Positions 26,186 through 35,016 of a DNA stretch of 42,464 nt are shown here, one piece after another; position 1 is the stretch's first letter; each line of letters begins with the position of its first letter. Below the pieces are notes generated by a model. It was given only the letters and a program-made list of their open reading frames with translations, was not told where the DNA came from and did no database searches. The DNA comes from Verrucomicrobiota bacterium (GTDB lineage Bacteria > Verrucomicrobiota > Verrucomicrobiia > Verrucomicrobiales > DEV007), in assembly GCA_018970725.1 (NCBI GenBank), contig JAGWVU010000043.1:1-42464 (forward strand), given 5' to 3'. The translations under genes and the position numbers were made by a program.

Positions 26186-27565
26186 TCAGGAGACAATCGC
26201 AGTGGCCACCGTGCCGCTGACATCCGTGAGCCGGAAATCACGCCCGGCGTAGCGGAACGTCAGTTTCTCGTGATCGAGCCCGAGGAGATGCAGGATCGTG
26301 GCATGCCAGTCATGGGTATGCATCCGGTCCTCCACCGCCTCATAACCGTGATCATCGGTGGCGCCGTGGGAGAAGCCCCCCTTGACTCCGCCCCCGGCCA
26401 TCCAGGTGGTGTATCCTTTGTTGTTGTGATCCCGCCCGTTGCCCTGGCTGTGCGGGGTGCGTCCGAACTCTCCCGCCCAGATCACCAGCGTGTCCTGGAG
26501 AAGACCGCGCTCTTGCAAATCCGTCAGCAACCCGGCGATCGGTTGATCGATCTCCCGGCACCGGGCCGGCAAATCCTCGTCGATGTTGCGGTGATGATCC
26601 CAGTTCCCATGGGTCAGTTCGACGAACCGGACCCCGGACTCGACGAGCCGGCGGGCCACCAGACACTGGCGTCCGAACGATCCGGTCTCGTTTCCCTCCA
26701 CACCGTAAAGCGCCCGCGTTGCGGCGGACTCGGTGGAAATGTCCATCACCTGGGGCAGCTTGTCCTGCATCCGGAAAGCCAGTTCAAACGATTCGATGAC
26801 GCCCTCCACCTCCGGGTGATGGACATCCCGTTGCAGTTTGTCCCGGTTGAGGGATTGAACAAGGTCGAGCTGGATCCGCTGCAAGTCCCGGTCGAGACGC
26901 GGGTTTTCGATGTTGGGAATCTTCGGTGCGTTGTCCTCCCGGGCCATCCGGCGGAAACGGTTGTCCCCTCCAATCCGGGTGGCCTGATACATGGCGGGCA
27001 GGAAGGCGCTGCCAAAATTCTGGGCGGCTCCCGTGGGCGCATTGAGCGCGACGAATCCGGGAAGATCCGCGTTTTCCGTTCCCAGACCGTAAAGGGTCCA
27101 GGCACCGAGCGAGGGCCTGACGAATTGGGAGTTCCCGGTATGCATCGCCACCTGGGCCTGCGGATGATTCGGGAAATCCGTGTGCATCCCCCGCAGCAGG
27201 CAGAGATGGTCCGCCTGGCCGGCCAGCCGGGGGAACAACTCGGAAATCCACAGCCCGCTCCGGCCGTGCGCGGCGAACTTCCATGGTGAGCCCATCAGCT
27301 TCCCTCCCCCATACTTGCCGGCCTTGCCGTCGTCGGCGGAGAGTTTCGGCTTGTGATCAAAGGTGTCGACATGGGAGGGCGCGCCCTGCATCGACAAAAA
27401 AATCACCCGTTTGGCCCGGGCGGGCAGCGGAGGGGTCTTGGGGGCAAGCGGGTTGCCCTCGGCCAGGGCGCGTTCGTGGGCGAGGGCGGCGAAGGCCAAA
27501 TACCCAAAACCACTGGACAACCCCTTGAGGGCAAGGCGGCGGGAGGTGAAATCGGCTCGATTCAT
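26186..27565 (-). CDS. DUF1501 protein (sulfatase-like fold), Tat-exported
   Basis: A 459-residue DUF1501 protein of the kind abundant in Planctomycetes and Verrucomicrobia. The N-terminus has a twin-arginine motif (SRRLALKG) followed by a weak hydrophobic stretch, so Tat export is likely. Family landmarks are VIFLSMQGAPSHVDTFDHKP, SELFPRLAGQADHLCLLRGM, GVRFVELTHGNWDHH and WAGEFGRTPHSQGNGRDHN, and a C-terminal HDWHATILHLLGLDHEKLT. The fold is related to alkaline phosphatase/sulfatase, but the reaction is unknown. It follows the DUF1549/1553 gene by 14 bases and is certainly in its operon. I chose the ATG at 27565 because it begins the Tat signal; the frame further upstream is a shadow of the neighbour. 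Confidence 0.93.
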   Translation of the reverse strand: MNRADFTSRRLALKGLSSGFGYLAFAALAHERALAEGNPLAPKTPPLPARAKRVIFLSMQGAPSHVDTFDHKPKLSADDGKAGKYGGGKLMGSPWKFAAHGRSGLWISELFPRLAGQADHLCLLRGMHTDFPNHPQAQVAMHTGNSQFVRPSLGAWTLYGLGTENADLPGFVALNAPTGAAQNFGSAFLPAMYQATRIGGDNRFRRMAREDNAPKIPNIENPRLDRDLQRIQLDLVQSLNRDKLQRDVHHPEVEGVIESFELAFRMQDKLPQVMDISTESAATRALYGVEGNETGSFGRQCLVARRLVESGVRFVELTHGNWDHHRNIDEDLPARCREIDQPIAGLLTDLQERGLLQDTLVIWAGEFGRTPHSQGNGRDHNNKGYTTWMAGGGVKGGFSHGATDDHGYEAVEDRMHTHDWHATILHLLGLDHEKLTFRYAGRDFRLTDVSGTVATAIVS

Positions 27566-27579
27566 GGCAGGATCGGGGT

Positions 27580-30045
27580 TCAGTTCAAAAAACGGAATTC
27601 CGCGGAGGCGAACAGGCCTTGGCAAAAGGTCGTGAAAGCGAGGGCCCGGGCTTTTTCCAAGTCCATCGTCCGGCTCGCCCCGGCGATGAATTGTTGGAAG
27701 AAGGTTTGGCAGCTGGCGATCTCCTGTTCCGTCGGAGGGCGGCCATAACAGATCAGGAACGCGCGGTGGAAACGCTCCCGCACCGATCCCGCTTCCCGGC
27801 CGAGACGACCGGCCATCTCCTCCGCCTGCCGCACCACGAAGGGGTTGTTCATGAGATAGAGCGATTGGCCGGGCACGTTGGTCGACTCCCGCACGCCACT
27901 CACCATATTGGGGTCGGCGGCGTCGAACAGGGCCATCCCTTCCGGCAACTGATCCCGGATCACCGGCAGATAGACCGACCGATGCGGATCCGGTTGGTTC
28001 ACGATGTCCGGGTTGAAGCGCAACTGCAGCGCGGAATCCCCCATCACCGCGACGAGGGAACCGACGCGCCGCTCCGGATTCAGGCCGCCGCCGGCCACCA
28101 ACATGGCGTCGCGCACCGCCTCGGCATCCAAGCGCCGGGGCGTGGCCCGCCAAAGATAGGTGTTCTCCGGGTCCACGGTGTGGTTCGACGAGTCGAAGGT
28201 GCTGGCGAGGCGGTAGGTCCGGCTCAGGACCATCTCGCGGATCATGGCCTTCACGGACCACCCGTTTTCCACGAACCGGAGCGCCAGATGGTCGAGCAAT
28301 CCGGGGTGGGAGGGCCGCTGGCCGGTGTTCCCGAAATTATCCGGGGAGGTGACGATCCCCTTTCCGAAGAGCCCCTGCCAAATCCGGTTCACCATGACGC
28401 GGGCGGTCAACGGATTGTCCGCGGAAGCCATCCAACGGGCCAGTTGGAGGCGTCCGCTGGTTCCTCCGGGGACGGCGGGGGCGGAGGCTTGAATGACCCG
28501 GGGAACCCCGCGCGGAACCTGCTGCGCCGGCTTCTCCAGATCCCCGCGGATCAAAACCACGGTGTCCGCGGGCACCGCCCGGTCCTGGACCCCCATCGCG
28601 AAGCTCTTGGTCCGGCCCTGTTCGTCGATCCCATTGAGCATGGTCCCGATGGAATCGATCTGGCCCCGGAGCCGGATCAAGTTCACCAGGTTGTTCATTT
28701 CTTTCCCGCCGTTCAGCCGTTGCCTGACCTCCGCCGAGCGCGCCTCCGCGATCTCTTTTTCCGAGGAAGCGAGGCGTTCCTTGAGCCCGGCGATCTCCCT
28801 TGGCGAATAGGTCTTGATGGGCTCCGCGTCCGGAATCGGCAGCAGCAGGGCCTCGGTCGGCCGCCGGTTCCCGAGGCTCGGCAAGGTTCCGTAAAAGGTC
28901 TCCGTGCTCAGGAAAATGCCCGCCAGCGCATAGTAATCGGTGGTGGGAATCGGGTCGGTCTTGTGGTCGTGACACCGGGCGCAAGCCACCGTCAAACCTT
29001 GAAAGGCCTGGAAGGTGGCGTCGATCTGCTCATCCGCCACATCCAGATGGAATTGGCGGGTGTTTGGCTCGTTCAACCCCTTGGTGCCCACCGCCAGAAA
29101 GCCGGTGGCGATCAGGTTCTCCTGAAACTCCGCATCCGTCCGGGCAGGCAACAGATCTCCGGCGATCTGCTCGAGGAGGAACCGGTCGAACGGCTTGTCC
29201 TCGTTGAAGGAATCGATCACATAGTCGCGGTAGCGCCAGGCATGATTGAAGGGAACGTTCACCTCCTTGCCGCTCGAGTCCGCGTAACGGGCCACGTCAA
29301 GCCAATGCCGTCCCCACCGCTCGCCGAAATGCCGGCTGGCGAGAAGGGCATCCGCCTTCTCCGCCAACGCCCGTTCCGGGTCGCCCTTCCAGGCGAGCAC
29401 GAACGCCTCCACTTCCTCCGGGCCGGGTGGGAGGCCGATCAAGTCGAAATGGAGCCGCCGGACCAAGGCCGCCGGATCCGCATCCCCCACCGGGTGCAAG
29501 CCCTTCGCCCCCAACCCGGCCAGCACGAAGCGGTCGATGTCGGTCCGCGCCCACGAGGCCTCGCCCGCCCCGGGAACGGCGCTGGCGACCGGTGGCTGGA
29601 AGGACCAGAAGCGGCGCCCGGCCTCGAGATCGATCCCGCTCTTGACCGTGACCGCCTCCCGCACCCGCGGATCCGGTGCGCCCATGGCGATCCACGCGCG
29701 GAAATCCTCGATCACCGCTTGGGGCATCTTGACTTTCGGGGGCATCCGGGTGTCCGGCTCCGCCCAGCCGATGGCCTCATACAGGAGGCTCGCCTCCGGA
29801 TCGCCGGGCACGAGGACCGGACCGGAATCCCCGCCCGCAAGCAACCCCTCCCGGGAGTCGAGCACCAGACCGCCCCGGATCTTTCCGGAGGTTGCATGGC
29901 ACTCGAAACAGTATTTGTCCAAGGCGGGCCGGATCTTCGACTCGAAGAACGCGGCGGCCCCGGATGTGGGCGCAGGCGCGGCCGCGGCGGAGAGGCCGGA
30001 AGTCAGCGCGAGGGCGGGGACGATGGCGGCGAAAACCAGTTTCAT
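27580..30045 (-). CDS. Planctomycete-type cytochrome C + DUF1549/DUF1553 protein
   Basis: An 821-residue exported protein. A signal peptide (to about residue 22) is followed by a cytochrome-c-like PSCyt1 domain with one haem-binding CFECH (residues 46-50), then DUF1549 (from about 155: TDIDRFVLAGLGAKGLHPVG, RRLHFDLIGLPPGPEEVEAF, ERWGRHWLDVARYADSSG) and DUF1553 (from about 530: RLQLARWMASADNPLTARVMVNRIW in parts, HPGLLDHLA). The MPPKVKMP near residue 100 is usual for the haem domain. Such proteins nearly always occur with a DUF1501 partner, as here, and are suspected to act in periplasmic redox breakdown of complex carbohydrates; that function is not proven. I chose the ATG at 30045, which begins the signal peptide. 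Confidence 0.93.
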   Translation of the reverse strand: MKLVFAAIVPALALTSGLSAAAAPAPTSGAAAFFESKIRPALDKYCFECHATSGKIRGGLVLDSREGLLAGGDSGPVLVPGDPEASLLYEAIGWAEPDTRMPPKVKMPQAVIEDFRAWIAMGAPDPRVREAVTVKSGIDLEAGRRFWSFQPPVASAVPGAGEASWARTDIDRFVLAGLGAKGLHPVGDADPAALVRRLHFDLIGLPPGPEEVEAFVLAWKGDPERALAEKADALLASRHFGERWGRHWLDVARYADSSGKEVNVPFNHAWRYRDYVIDSFNEDKPFDRFLLEQIAGDLLPARTDAEFQENLIATGFLAVGTKGLNEPNTRQFHLDVADEQIDATFQAFQGLTVACARCHDHKTDPIPTTDYYALAGIFLSTETFYGTLPSLGNRRPTEALLLPIPDAEPIKTYSPREIAGLKERLASSEKEIAEARSAEVRQRLNGGKEMNNLVNLIRLRGQIDSIGTMLNGIDEQGRTKSFAMGVQDRAVPADTVVLIRGDLEKPAQQVPRGVPRVIQASAPAVPGGTSGRLQLARWMASADNPLTARVMVNRIWQGLFGKGIVTSPDNFGNTGQRPSHPGLLDHLALRFVENGWSVKAMIREMVLSRTYRLASTFDSSNHTVDPENTYLWRATPRRLDAEAVRDAMLVAGGGLNPERRVGSLVAVMGDSALQLRFNPDIVNQPDPHRSVYLPVIRDQLPEGMALFDAADPNMVSGVRESTNVPGQSLYLMNNPFVVRQAEEMAGRLGREAGSVRERFHRAFLICYGRPPTEQEIASCQTFFQQFIAGASRTMDLEKARALAFTTFCQGLFASAEFRFLN

Positions 30046-30176
30046 GGCGGTCAACGGGTGGAGACGGATCCGGACGAGGCCGGTTACCACATCCCCTGAA
30101 AAAAACCGCGCCCCGCCGTCACGGGAAAGCTCAAAGTTTTCTTTCAGAAATCCGGCCACCGTGATACAAAGCGACA

Positions 30177-30205
30177 TTGACATCCGATTGCGGCACGGGT
30201 TAGCG
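30177..30205 (+). promoter_or_regulatory. Possible promoter of the pilus/secretion cluster
   Basis: A perfect -35 TTGACA (30177-30182), a 17-base spacer and TTAGCG (30200-30205). The -10 is a poor match to TATAAT, but exactly the same -10 at the same spacing lies before the rtcB-like gene at 40499-40527. It would give a leader of about 75 bases before the first pilB-like gene. Confidence 0.42.
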
Positions 30206-30285
30206 TCCGCATCCCGCAGGTCCGAACCCCGGCGGGAACGGTTCCCTCCGGGCCCAGTCACGAATCCAGTTTCCCCCCACACACT

Positions 30286-31974
30286 TTGTATTCCAACGAG
30301 GCATTCATCGTCGATCTGTTGCAGGAAAACGGCATCTTGAGCGGCGCGACCATCTCCGCGGCGAGCCAACACCGCCGGAACAACGAGTCCACGCTCGAGA
30401 CGTTGCTCCGCATCGGTCAGGTCCAGGAGATGGACATCACCAACACGCTGGCCGTCGCCAGCAACATGGACGCGGTCGATCTCAATCAGTATCCGATCGA
30501 TCCCGCCGTCGTGAAGGCCGTCAGCCCATCGGTCTGTGTCCGCTACACCATGTTGCCCATCTCGTTCGATGGCCATCAATTGCGCGTCGCGGTGTCGGAC
30601 CCGATGAACATGGAGACCTTGGACAGTCTCCAGCACGTGCTTCCCTACCCGGCGGAGTTCGTGTGCGCGCCCCCCGCCCAAATCCGCAAATGCATCGCGG
30701 ATCTTTTCGCCGGCCAACTCAGTCCGGAAGACGCCGCCCGGATCGGCGGTACGGCCGTGACCACCAAGGGCTCCGACGAGGCCAAAGGCGGTGGCAACGA
30801 GGAATCCGCGATGGTCAATCTGGTCAACCAGATCCTCAGCGACGCCTTCCAAGCCCGGGCCAGCGATATCCACATCGAGCCCTTGGAGAAAGAGGTCCGG
30901 CTACGCTACCGCATCGACGGAGCCCTCCACCACATCGCCAGCCACCCGCGCAAATTGCTTGCGTCGATCGTCAGCCGGATCAAGATCATGACGGGCAGCA
31001 TGTCGATCGCCGAGAAACGGATCCCGCAGGACGGCCGGATCCAGGCGAAGATCGGCAAGAAGGAACTCGACCTCCGGGTCAGCACCGTGCCGACCTCCCA
31101 CGGGGAATCGATCGTCATGCGGATTCTGGACAAGAGTTCCCTGGTGCTCGGCCTGCCGCAACTTGGGTTCATGGCGGACGACAACGAAACCTTCAGCCGC
31201 CACCTCCGGCTGCCGGACGGCATCGTACTCGTCACCGGCCCGACGGGTTCCGGCAAGACGACGACACTTTACGCCTGCCTCAACGAGATCAACAAGCCGG
31301 ACAAGAAGATCATCACGGTGGAGGATCCGGTCGAATACCAGCTCAGCGGGATCAACCAGGTCGGGGTGAAAGCGGACATCGGGATGACCTTCCACTCCGC
31401 CCTCCGCGCCATCCTCCGTCAGGCGCCCAACATCATCATGATCGGGGAGATCCGGGATCTGGAGACCGCCACCATCGCAATCAACGCTTCCCTGACCGGG
31501 CACCTTGTGTTCTCCACCCTCCACACCAACGACGCTCCCAGCGCCGTGGCCCGTCTCGAGGACATGGGCGTCAAGCGCTTCCTCATTTCCTCCGCGGTCC
31601 GCGCCATCATGGCGCAACGCCTTGTCCGCGGCCTTTGCAAGGAATGCAAGCGCCCGGGCGAGCTCTCCGACCTCGAGATCCGGCGCCTCGGTCTCGACGC
31701 CGGCCAGTTGCAGACCGCCAATGTCATGGTCCCCCACGGCTGCCGGGAATGCCGCAACACCGGCTTCCGCGGCCGGATCGGGCTGTTCGAAATCTTCAAC
31801 ATCGATGATGAAGTCGCCCGGCTCATCAATGCCGACCTGACCACCCCCCAACTCCGCAAACGGGCCCGCGAACTCGGGATGCGCACCCTCCGTGAGGACG
31901 GAATCCGCAAGGTCCTCGCCGGAATCACCTCCGGCTCCGAGGTGATCCGCGTCACCATGCAGGACAACAACTGA
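30286..31974 (+). CDS. Type IV pilus/type II secretion assembly ATPase, first copy (PilB/GspE-like)
   Basis: A 562-residue cytoplasmic hexameric ATPase that drives pilus or pseudopilus assembly. The N-terminal 140 residues form an MshEN-like domain (VDLLQENGILSG). The motor domain has Walker A GPTGSGKTT (318-326), the Asp box around VSTVPTSHGESIVMR, Walker B IIMIGEIRDLETA and the His box STLHTND. A tetracysteine zinc site is formed by GLCKECKR and GCRECRNTG. The likely start is a TTG at 30286, since the conserved N-terminal domain begins right after it and no ATG fits. No Shine-Dalgarno sequence is seen. A second, related ATPase gene follows 25 bases downstream. Confidence 0.9.
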   Translation: MYSNEAFIVDLLQENGILSGATISAASQHRRNNESTLETLLRIGQVQEMDITNTLAVASNMDAVDLNQYPIDPAVVKAVSPSVCVRYTMLPISFDGHQLRVAVSDPMNMETLDSLQHVLPYPAEFVCAPPAQIRKCIADLFAGQLSPEDAARIGGTAVTTKGSDEAKGGGNEESAMVNLVNQILSDAFQARASDIHIEPLEKEVRLRYRIDGALHHIASHPRKLLASIVSRIKIMTGSMSIAEKRIPQDGRIQAKIGKKELDLRVSTVPTSHGESIVMRILDKSSLVLGLPQLGFMADDNETFSRHLRLPDGIVLVTGPTGSGKTTTLYACLNEINKPDKKIITVEDPVEYQLSGINQVGVKADIGMTFHSALRAILRQAPNIIMIGEIRDLETATIAINASLTGHLVFSTLHTNDAPSAVARLEDMGVKRFLISSAVRAIMAQRLVRGLCKECKRPGELSDLEIRRLGLDAGQLQTANVMVPHGCRECRNTGFRGRIGLFEIFNIDDEVARLINADLTTPQLRKRARELGMRTLREDGIRKVLAGITSGSEVIRVTMQDNN

Positions 31975-31999
31975 TCTTCATCCCCCGCGCCCCCCCTTG

Positions 32000-33664
32000 A
32001 TGAACGCCGACACCATCATCGACCTTCTCGTCAACCGCGAACTGCTCTCTCCGGATCAGGGCCAGTATTTCCTCGAGGAATCCCGCCAGAACGGCACCAG
32101 CATCGTCGATACCCTCGAGAGCCATCAACTGATCACCCGGGACGGTCTCTACAACCTCATCGCCGACGACATCGGCGGGGTTTACTACGACCTCTCCGGG
32201 TTCGAGCCCTCCCCGCAGATCCTCGCCACCCTCCCCGCCGGAACCGCCCGCCTGCACCAGGCCCTGCCCATCCAATTCGACGAAACCTCGCTCTACATCG
32301 CGCTGGTCGACCCCCTGGATCCGAACACGGTGGAGGATCTCCGGTTCGCCTTGAATCAGGAAATCCGGATCGTCGTGGCCGACCCCGCGCGCATCCTGGA
32401 ACTCATTAACAAAAGTTACGCTGAAAAAGCCCCGGACGACTTCTCCGACGTGATGTCGGAACTCAGCGGCCTGACCGGCTCGACCGACGACGCCGAAGCG
32501 GAGGCGAACTCCGCCCCGATCATCCGCTACGTCGACCTCGTCCTCTTCCAAGCCATCAAGGAACGCGCCTCGGACATCCACTTCGAGCCGTTCGAGGACG
32601 ACTTCAAGATCCGCTACCGCGTGGACGGTGCCCTCTACGAGATGGCCCCACCGCCGCAACACCTGCAGCTCTCCATCACCTCCCGCATCAAGGTGATGTC
32701 CAACCTCAACATCGCCGAGCGCCGCCTGCCGCAGGACGGACGCATCATGAAAACGATCGGCGGCCAGGCCGTCGACATGCGGGTCTCCACCCTGCCCACC
32801 CAGTTCGGCGAGTCGGTGGTGCTGCGGGTTCTGGACCGGAGTTCGGTCAACCTGGACCTCAACAACCTCAATCTGCCTCCCTACATCGCGGAATACATCG
32901 AGGAAACCATCATCAAACCCAACGGGATCTTCGTCTGCACCGGCCCCACCGGCGCCGGCAAGACCACCACGCTCTACGCCTGCCTCCGGAAGATCAACAC
33001 CATCGACACTAAGATCCTCACCGCCGAGGACCCGGTGGAATACGATATCGACGGCATCATCCAGGTCCCGGTGAACGAGGCGATCGGCCTCAATTTCGGC
33101 CGGGTCCTCCGCGCCTTCCTCCGGCAGGACCCCGACCGGATCTTGGTCGGGGAGATGCGGGACCTGGAGACCGCGCAAATCGCCATCCAGGCCTCCCTCA
33201 CCGGGCACCTTGTCTTCTCCACCCTGCACACCAACGACGCCCCGGGAGCCGTGACGCGTCTGGTGGACATGGGTTGCGAGCCCTTCCTCGTGGCCGCCAC
33301 GATGCAGGGCGTGCTGGCCCAACGGTTGCTGCGCACCATCTGCCCCAACTGCAAGGTCCCCTACCCGCCCAACGATACCATCCTCTCCAAGTTGAAGCTG
33401 ACCCGCAACGACGTCGGCGCCCAGAAATTCTACACCGGCGCCGGCTGTCCCACCTGCAACAACACCGGCTACAAAGGCCGTCAGGGGCTCTTCGAGCTGC
33501 TCGACATGAACGACACTCTTCGTGATCTCGTCACCCAACGCGTCGGCACCGTCGTCCTCAAACAGAAGGCCATCGAAATGGGGATGAAGACCCTCCGCGA
33601 AGACGGCTTGCGCTGCATTTTCGAGGGGATCACCACCATCGAAGAAGTCTTGAAATACACCTGA
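32000..33664 (+). CDS. Type IV pilus/type II secretion assembly ATPase, second copy (PilB/GspE-like)
   Basis: A 554-residue paralogue of the preceding gene. The N-terminal MshEN-like domain (IDLLVNRELLSPDQGQYFLE) and motor domain are complete: Walker A GPTGAGKTT (315-323), Asp box VSTLPTQFGESVVLR, Walker B ILVGEMRDLETAQ, His box STLHTND. The zinc site is made of TICPNCKVPYPP and GCPTCNNTG. It is PilB/GspE-like rather than a PilT retraction ATPase, because it keeps the N-terminal domain and the tetracysteine loop. The two copies may form mixed or alternative hexamers; that is inference. I chose the ATG at 32000 over a TTG at 31997 one codon earlier. Confidence 0.92.
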   Translation: MNADTIIDLLVNRELLSPDQGQYFLEESRQNGTSIVDTLESHQLITRDGLYNLIADDIGGVYYDLSGFEPSPQILATLPAGTARLHQALPIQFDETSLYIALVDPLDPNTVEDLRFALNQEIRIVVADPARILELINKSYAEKAPDDFSDVMSELSGLTGSTDDAEAEANSAPIIRYVDLVLFQAIKERASDIHFEPFEDDFKIRYRVDGALYEMAPPPQHLQLSITSRIKVMSNLNIAERRLPQDGRIMKTIGGQAVDMRVSTLPTQFGESVVLRVLDRSSVNLDLNNLNLPPYIAEYIEETIIKPNGIFVCTGPTGAGKTTTLYACLRKINTIDTKILTAEDPVEYDIDGIIQVPVNEAIGLNFGRVLRAFLRQDPDRILVGEMRDLETAQIAIQASLTGHLVFSTLHTNDAPGAVTRLVDMGCEPFLVAATMQGVLAQRLLRTICPNCKVPYPPNDTILSKLKLTRNDVGAQKFYTGAGCPTCNNTGYKGRQGLFELLDMNDTLRDLVTQRVGTVVLKQKAIEMGMKTLREDGLRCIFEGITTIEEVLKYT

Positions 33665-33709
33665 TCCCGTTCTTCTCCGTCCCACCCGTCCTCCGACTCT
33701 CTTTCCATC

Positions 33710-34996
33710 ATGCCCAATTTCGAGTATATCGCCCTCGACTCCCGTGGTCAGGAAACCACCGGAACCCTCAGCGCCCCCAACGAGGCGGAAGCCTATCAAA
33801 TGCTGCGCCGCGAAGGGCTCTACCCCACCAAGGTCGGGGAGGCCGGCAAGGGCGGGGTCGGTGCCACGGCCAAGCGCAAGGCCACCAAGGCGGCCAAGGG
33901 CGGCGGAAAGAAAAAGGGCGGCAAACCCGCCAAGGTGACCGGCAAGGTCGCGCCGAAAATCCTCATGCTCTTCACCCGGCAGCTCGCCACCTTGGTCGAT
34001 GCCGGGTTACCCCTTCTCAAGGGCCTCTCCGTCCTCGGGGAACAGGAGAGGAACAAGATCATGAACAGCGCCATCCACACGATGGCGGACAGTGTCCAAA
34101 CCGGGAGCACTTTCTCCGAGAGCTTGGGGCAACACCCGAAAATCTTCAACAAGCTCTACGTCAACATGGTCAAGGCCGGGGAACTCGGCGGCGTCCTTGA
34201 AGTCGTCCTCAACCGTCTCGCGGAATACCAGGAAAAGGCCCAGAAACTCAAGAACAAGGTCGTCGCCGCCATGGTCTACCCGATCATCGTCATGGTGATC
34301 GCCGTCGCCATCCTCATCTTCCTCCTCGCGTTCATCGTCCCCCAGTTCCAGAAGATCTTCGACGAAATGTTGCGCGGCAAGCCATTGCCCGCCATCACCC
34401 AGTTCGTCATCAATGCGAGTGACTTCGTCGGAAACAAATTCCCCTTCCTCATCATCGGCTTCGGCGTCCTCTTCGCCACTTGGAAGCTCGTCCAAATGAC
34501 CCCGGGCGGCCGGCGCTGGATCGACAGCGTGGCCCTCAAAATGCCGATCGTCGGCGGCGTCCAGCAAAAGACATCCATCGCCCGCTTCTCCCGCACCCTC
34601 GGCACCCTCGTCAGCAGCGGCGTGCCCATCCTCCAGGCGCTCAACATCACCCGGGATACCGCCGGAAACATCGTCGTGGCCGAGGCCATCGACAAAGTCC
34701 ACGAGGCGGTCCGGGAAGGGGAAACCATCGTCACCCCGCTCGAAGCCAGCAAGATCTTCCCGCCCATGGTGATCAGCATGGTCCAGGTCGGTGAGGAAAC
34801 CGGCCAGTTGCCCGACATGTTGATGAAGATCGCGGATGTTTACGACGACGAGGTCGATACCGCCGTCGCCGGGCTCACCGCCATGCTCGAACCCATCATG
34901 ATTGTCGGCCTGGCGCTCATCGTCGGCACCATCGTGCTCGCTCTTTTCCTTCCGCTCGTCAGCATCATCACGGCCATGAACGAAGGTCTCAACTGA
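33710..34996 (+). CDS. Inner-membrane platform protein (PilC/GspF-like)
   Basis: A 428-residue platform protein on which the assembly ATPases act. The short N-terminal GspF-like segment MPNFEYIALDSRGQE is followed by a 35-residue Lys/Gly-rich linker (about 46-80), which is unusual. Two GspF domains follow, each with the family pattern: FTRQLATLVDAGLPLLKGL and FSRTLGTLVSSGVPILQALN, and VKAGELGGVLEVVLNRLAEY and VQVGEETGQLPDMLMKIADV. Three membrane segments are seen near 195-220, 245-265 and 395-420. It lies 45 bases after the second ATPase gene and 20 before the pseudopilin gene, so the four genes form one operon. Confidence 0.94.
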   Translation: MPNFEYIALDSRGQETTGTLSAPNEAEAYQMLRREGLYPTKVGEAGKGGVGATAKRKATKAAKGGGKKKGGKPAKVTGKVAPKILMLFTRQLATLVDAGLPLLKGLSVLGEQERNKIMNSAIHTMADSVQTGSTFSESLGQHPKIFNKLYVNMVKAGELGGVLEVVLNRLAEYQEKAQKLKNKVVAAMVYPIIVMVIAVAILIFLLAFIVPQFQKIFDEMLRGKPLPAITQFVINASDFVGNKFPFLIIGFGVLFATWKLVQMTPGGRRWIDSVALKMPIVGGVQQKTSIARFSRTLGTLVSSGVPILQALNITRDTAGNIVVAEAIDKVHEAVREGETIVTPLEASKIFPPMVISMVQVGEETGQLPDMLMKIADVYDDEVDTAVAGLTAMLEPIMIVGLALIVGTIVLALFLPLVSIITAMNEGLN

Positions 34997-35016
34997 TCTT
35001 TCCCCCCCATCATCCC

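Noticed and set aside
27619-30099. 826-residue open frame opposite the DUF1549/DUF1553 gene
   Set aside because: Antisense to a well-supported secreted protein with a haem motif; no domain in the antisense product.
31952-33799. 615-residue open frame opposite the second assembly ATPase
   Set aside because: Antisense to a gene with all Walker and zinc motifs; the product is Gly/Asp/Val-rich without a domain.
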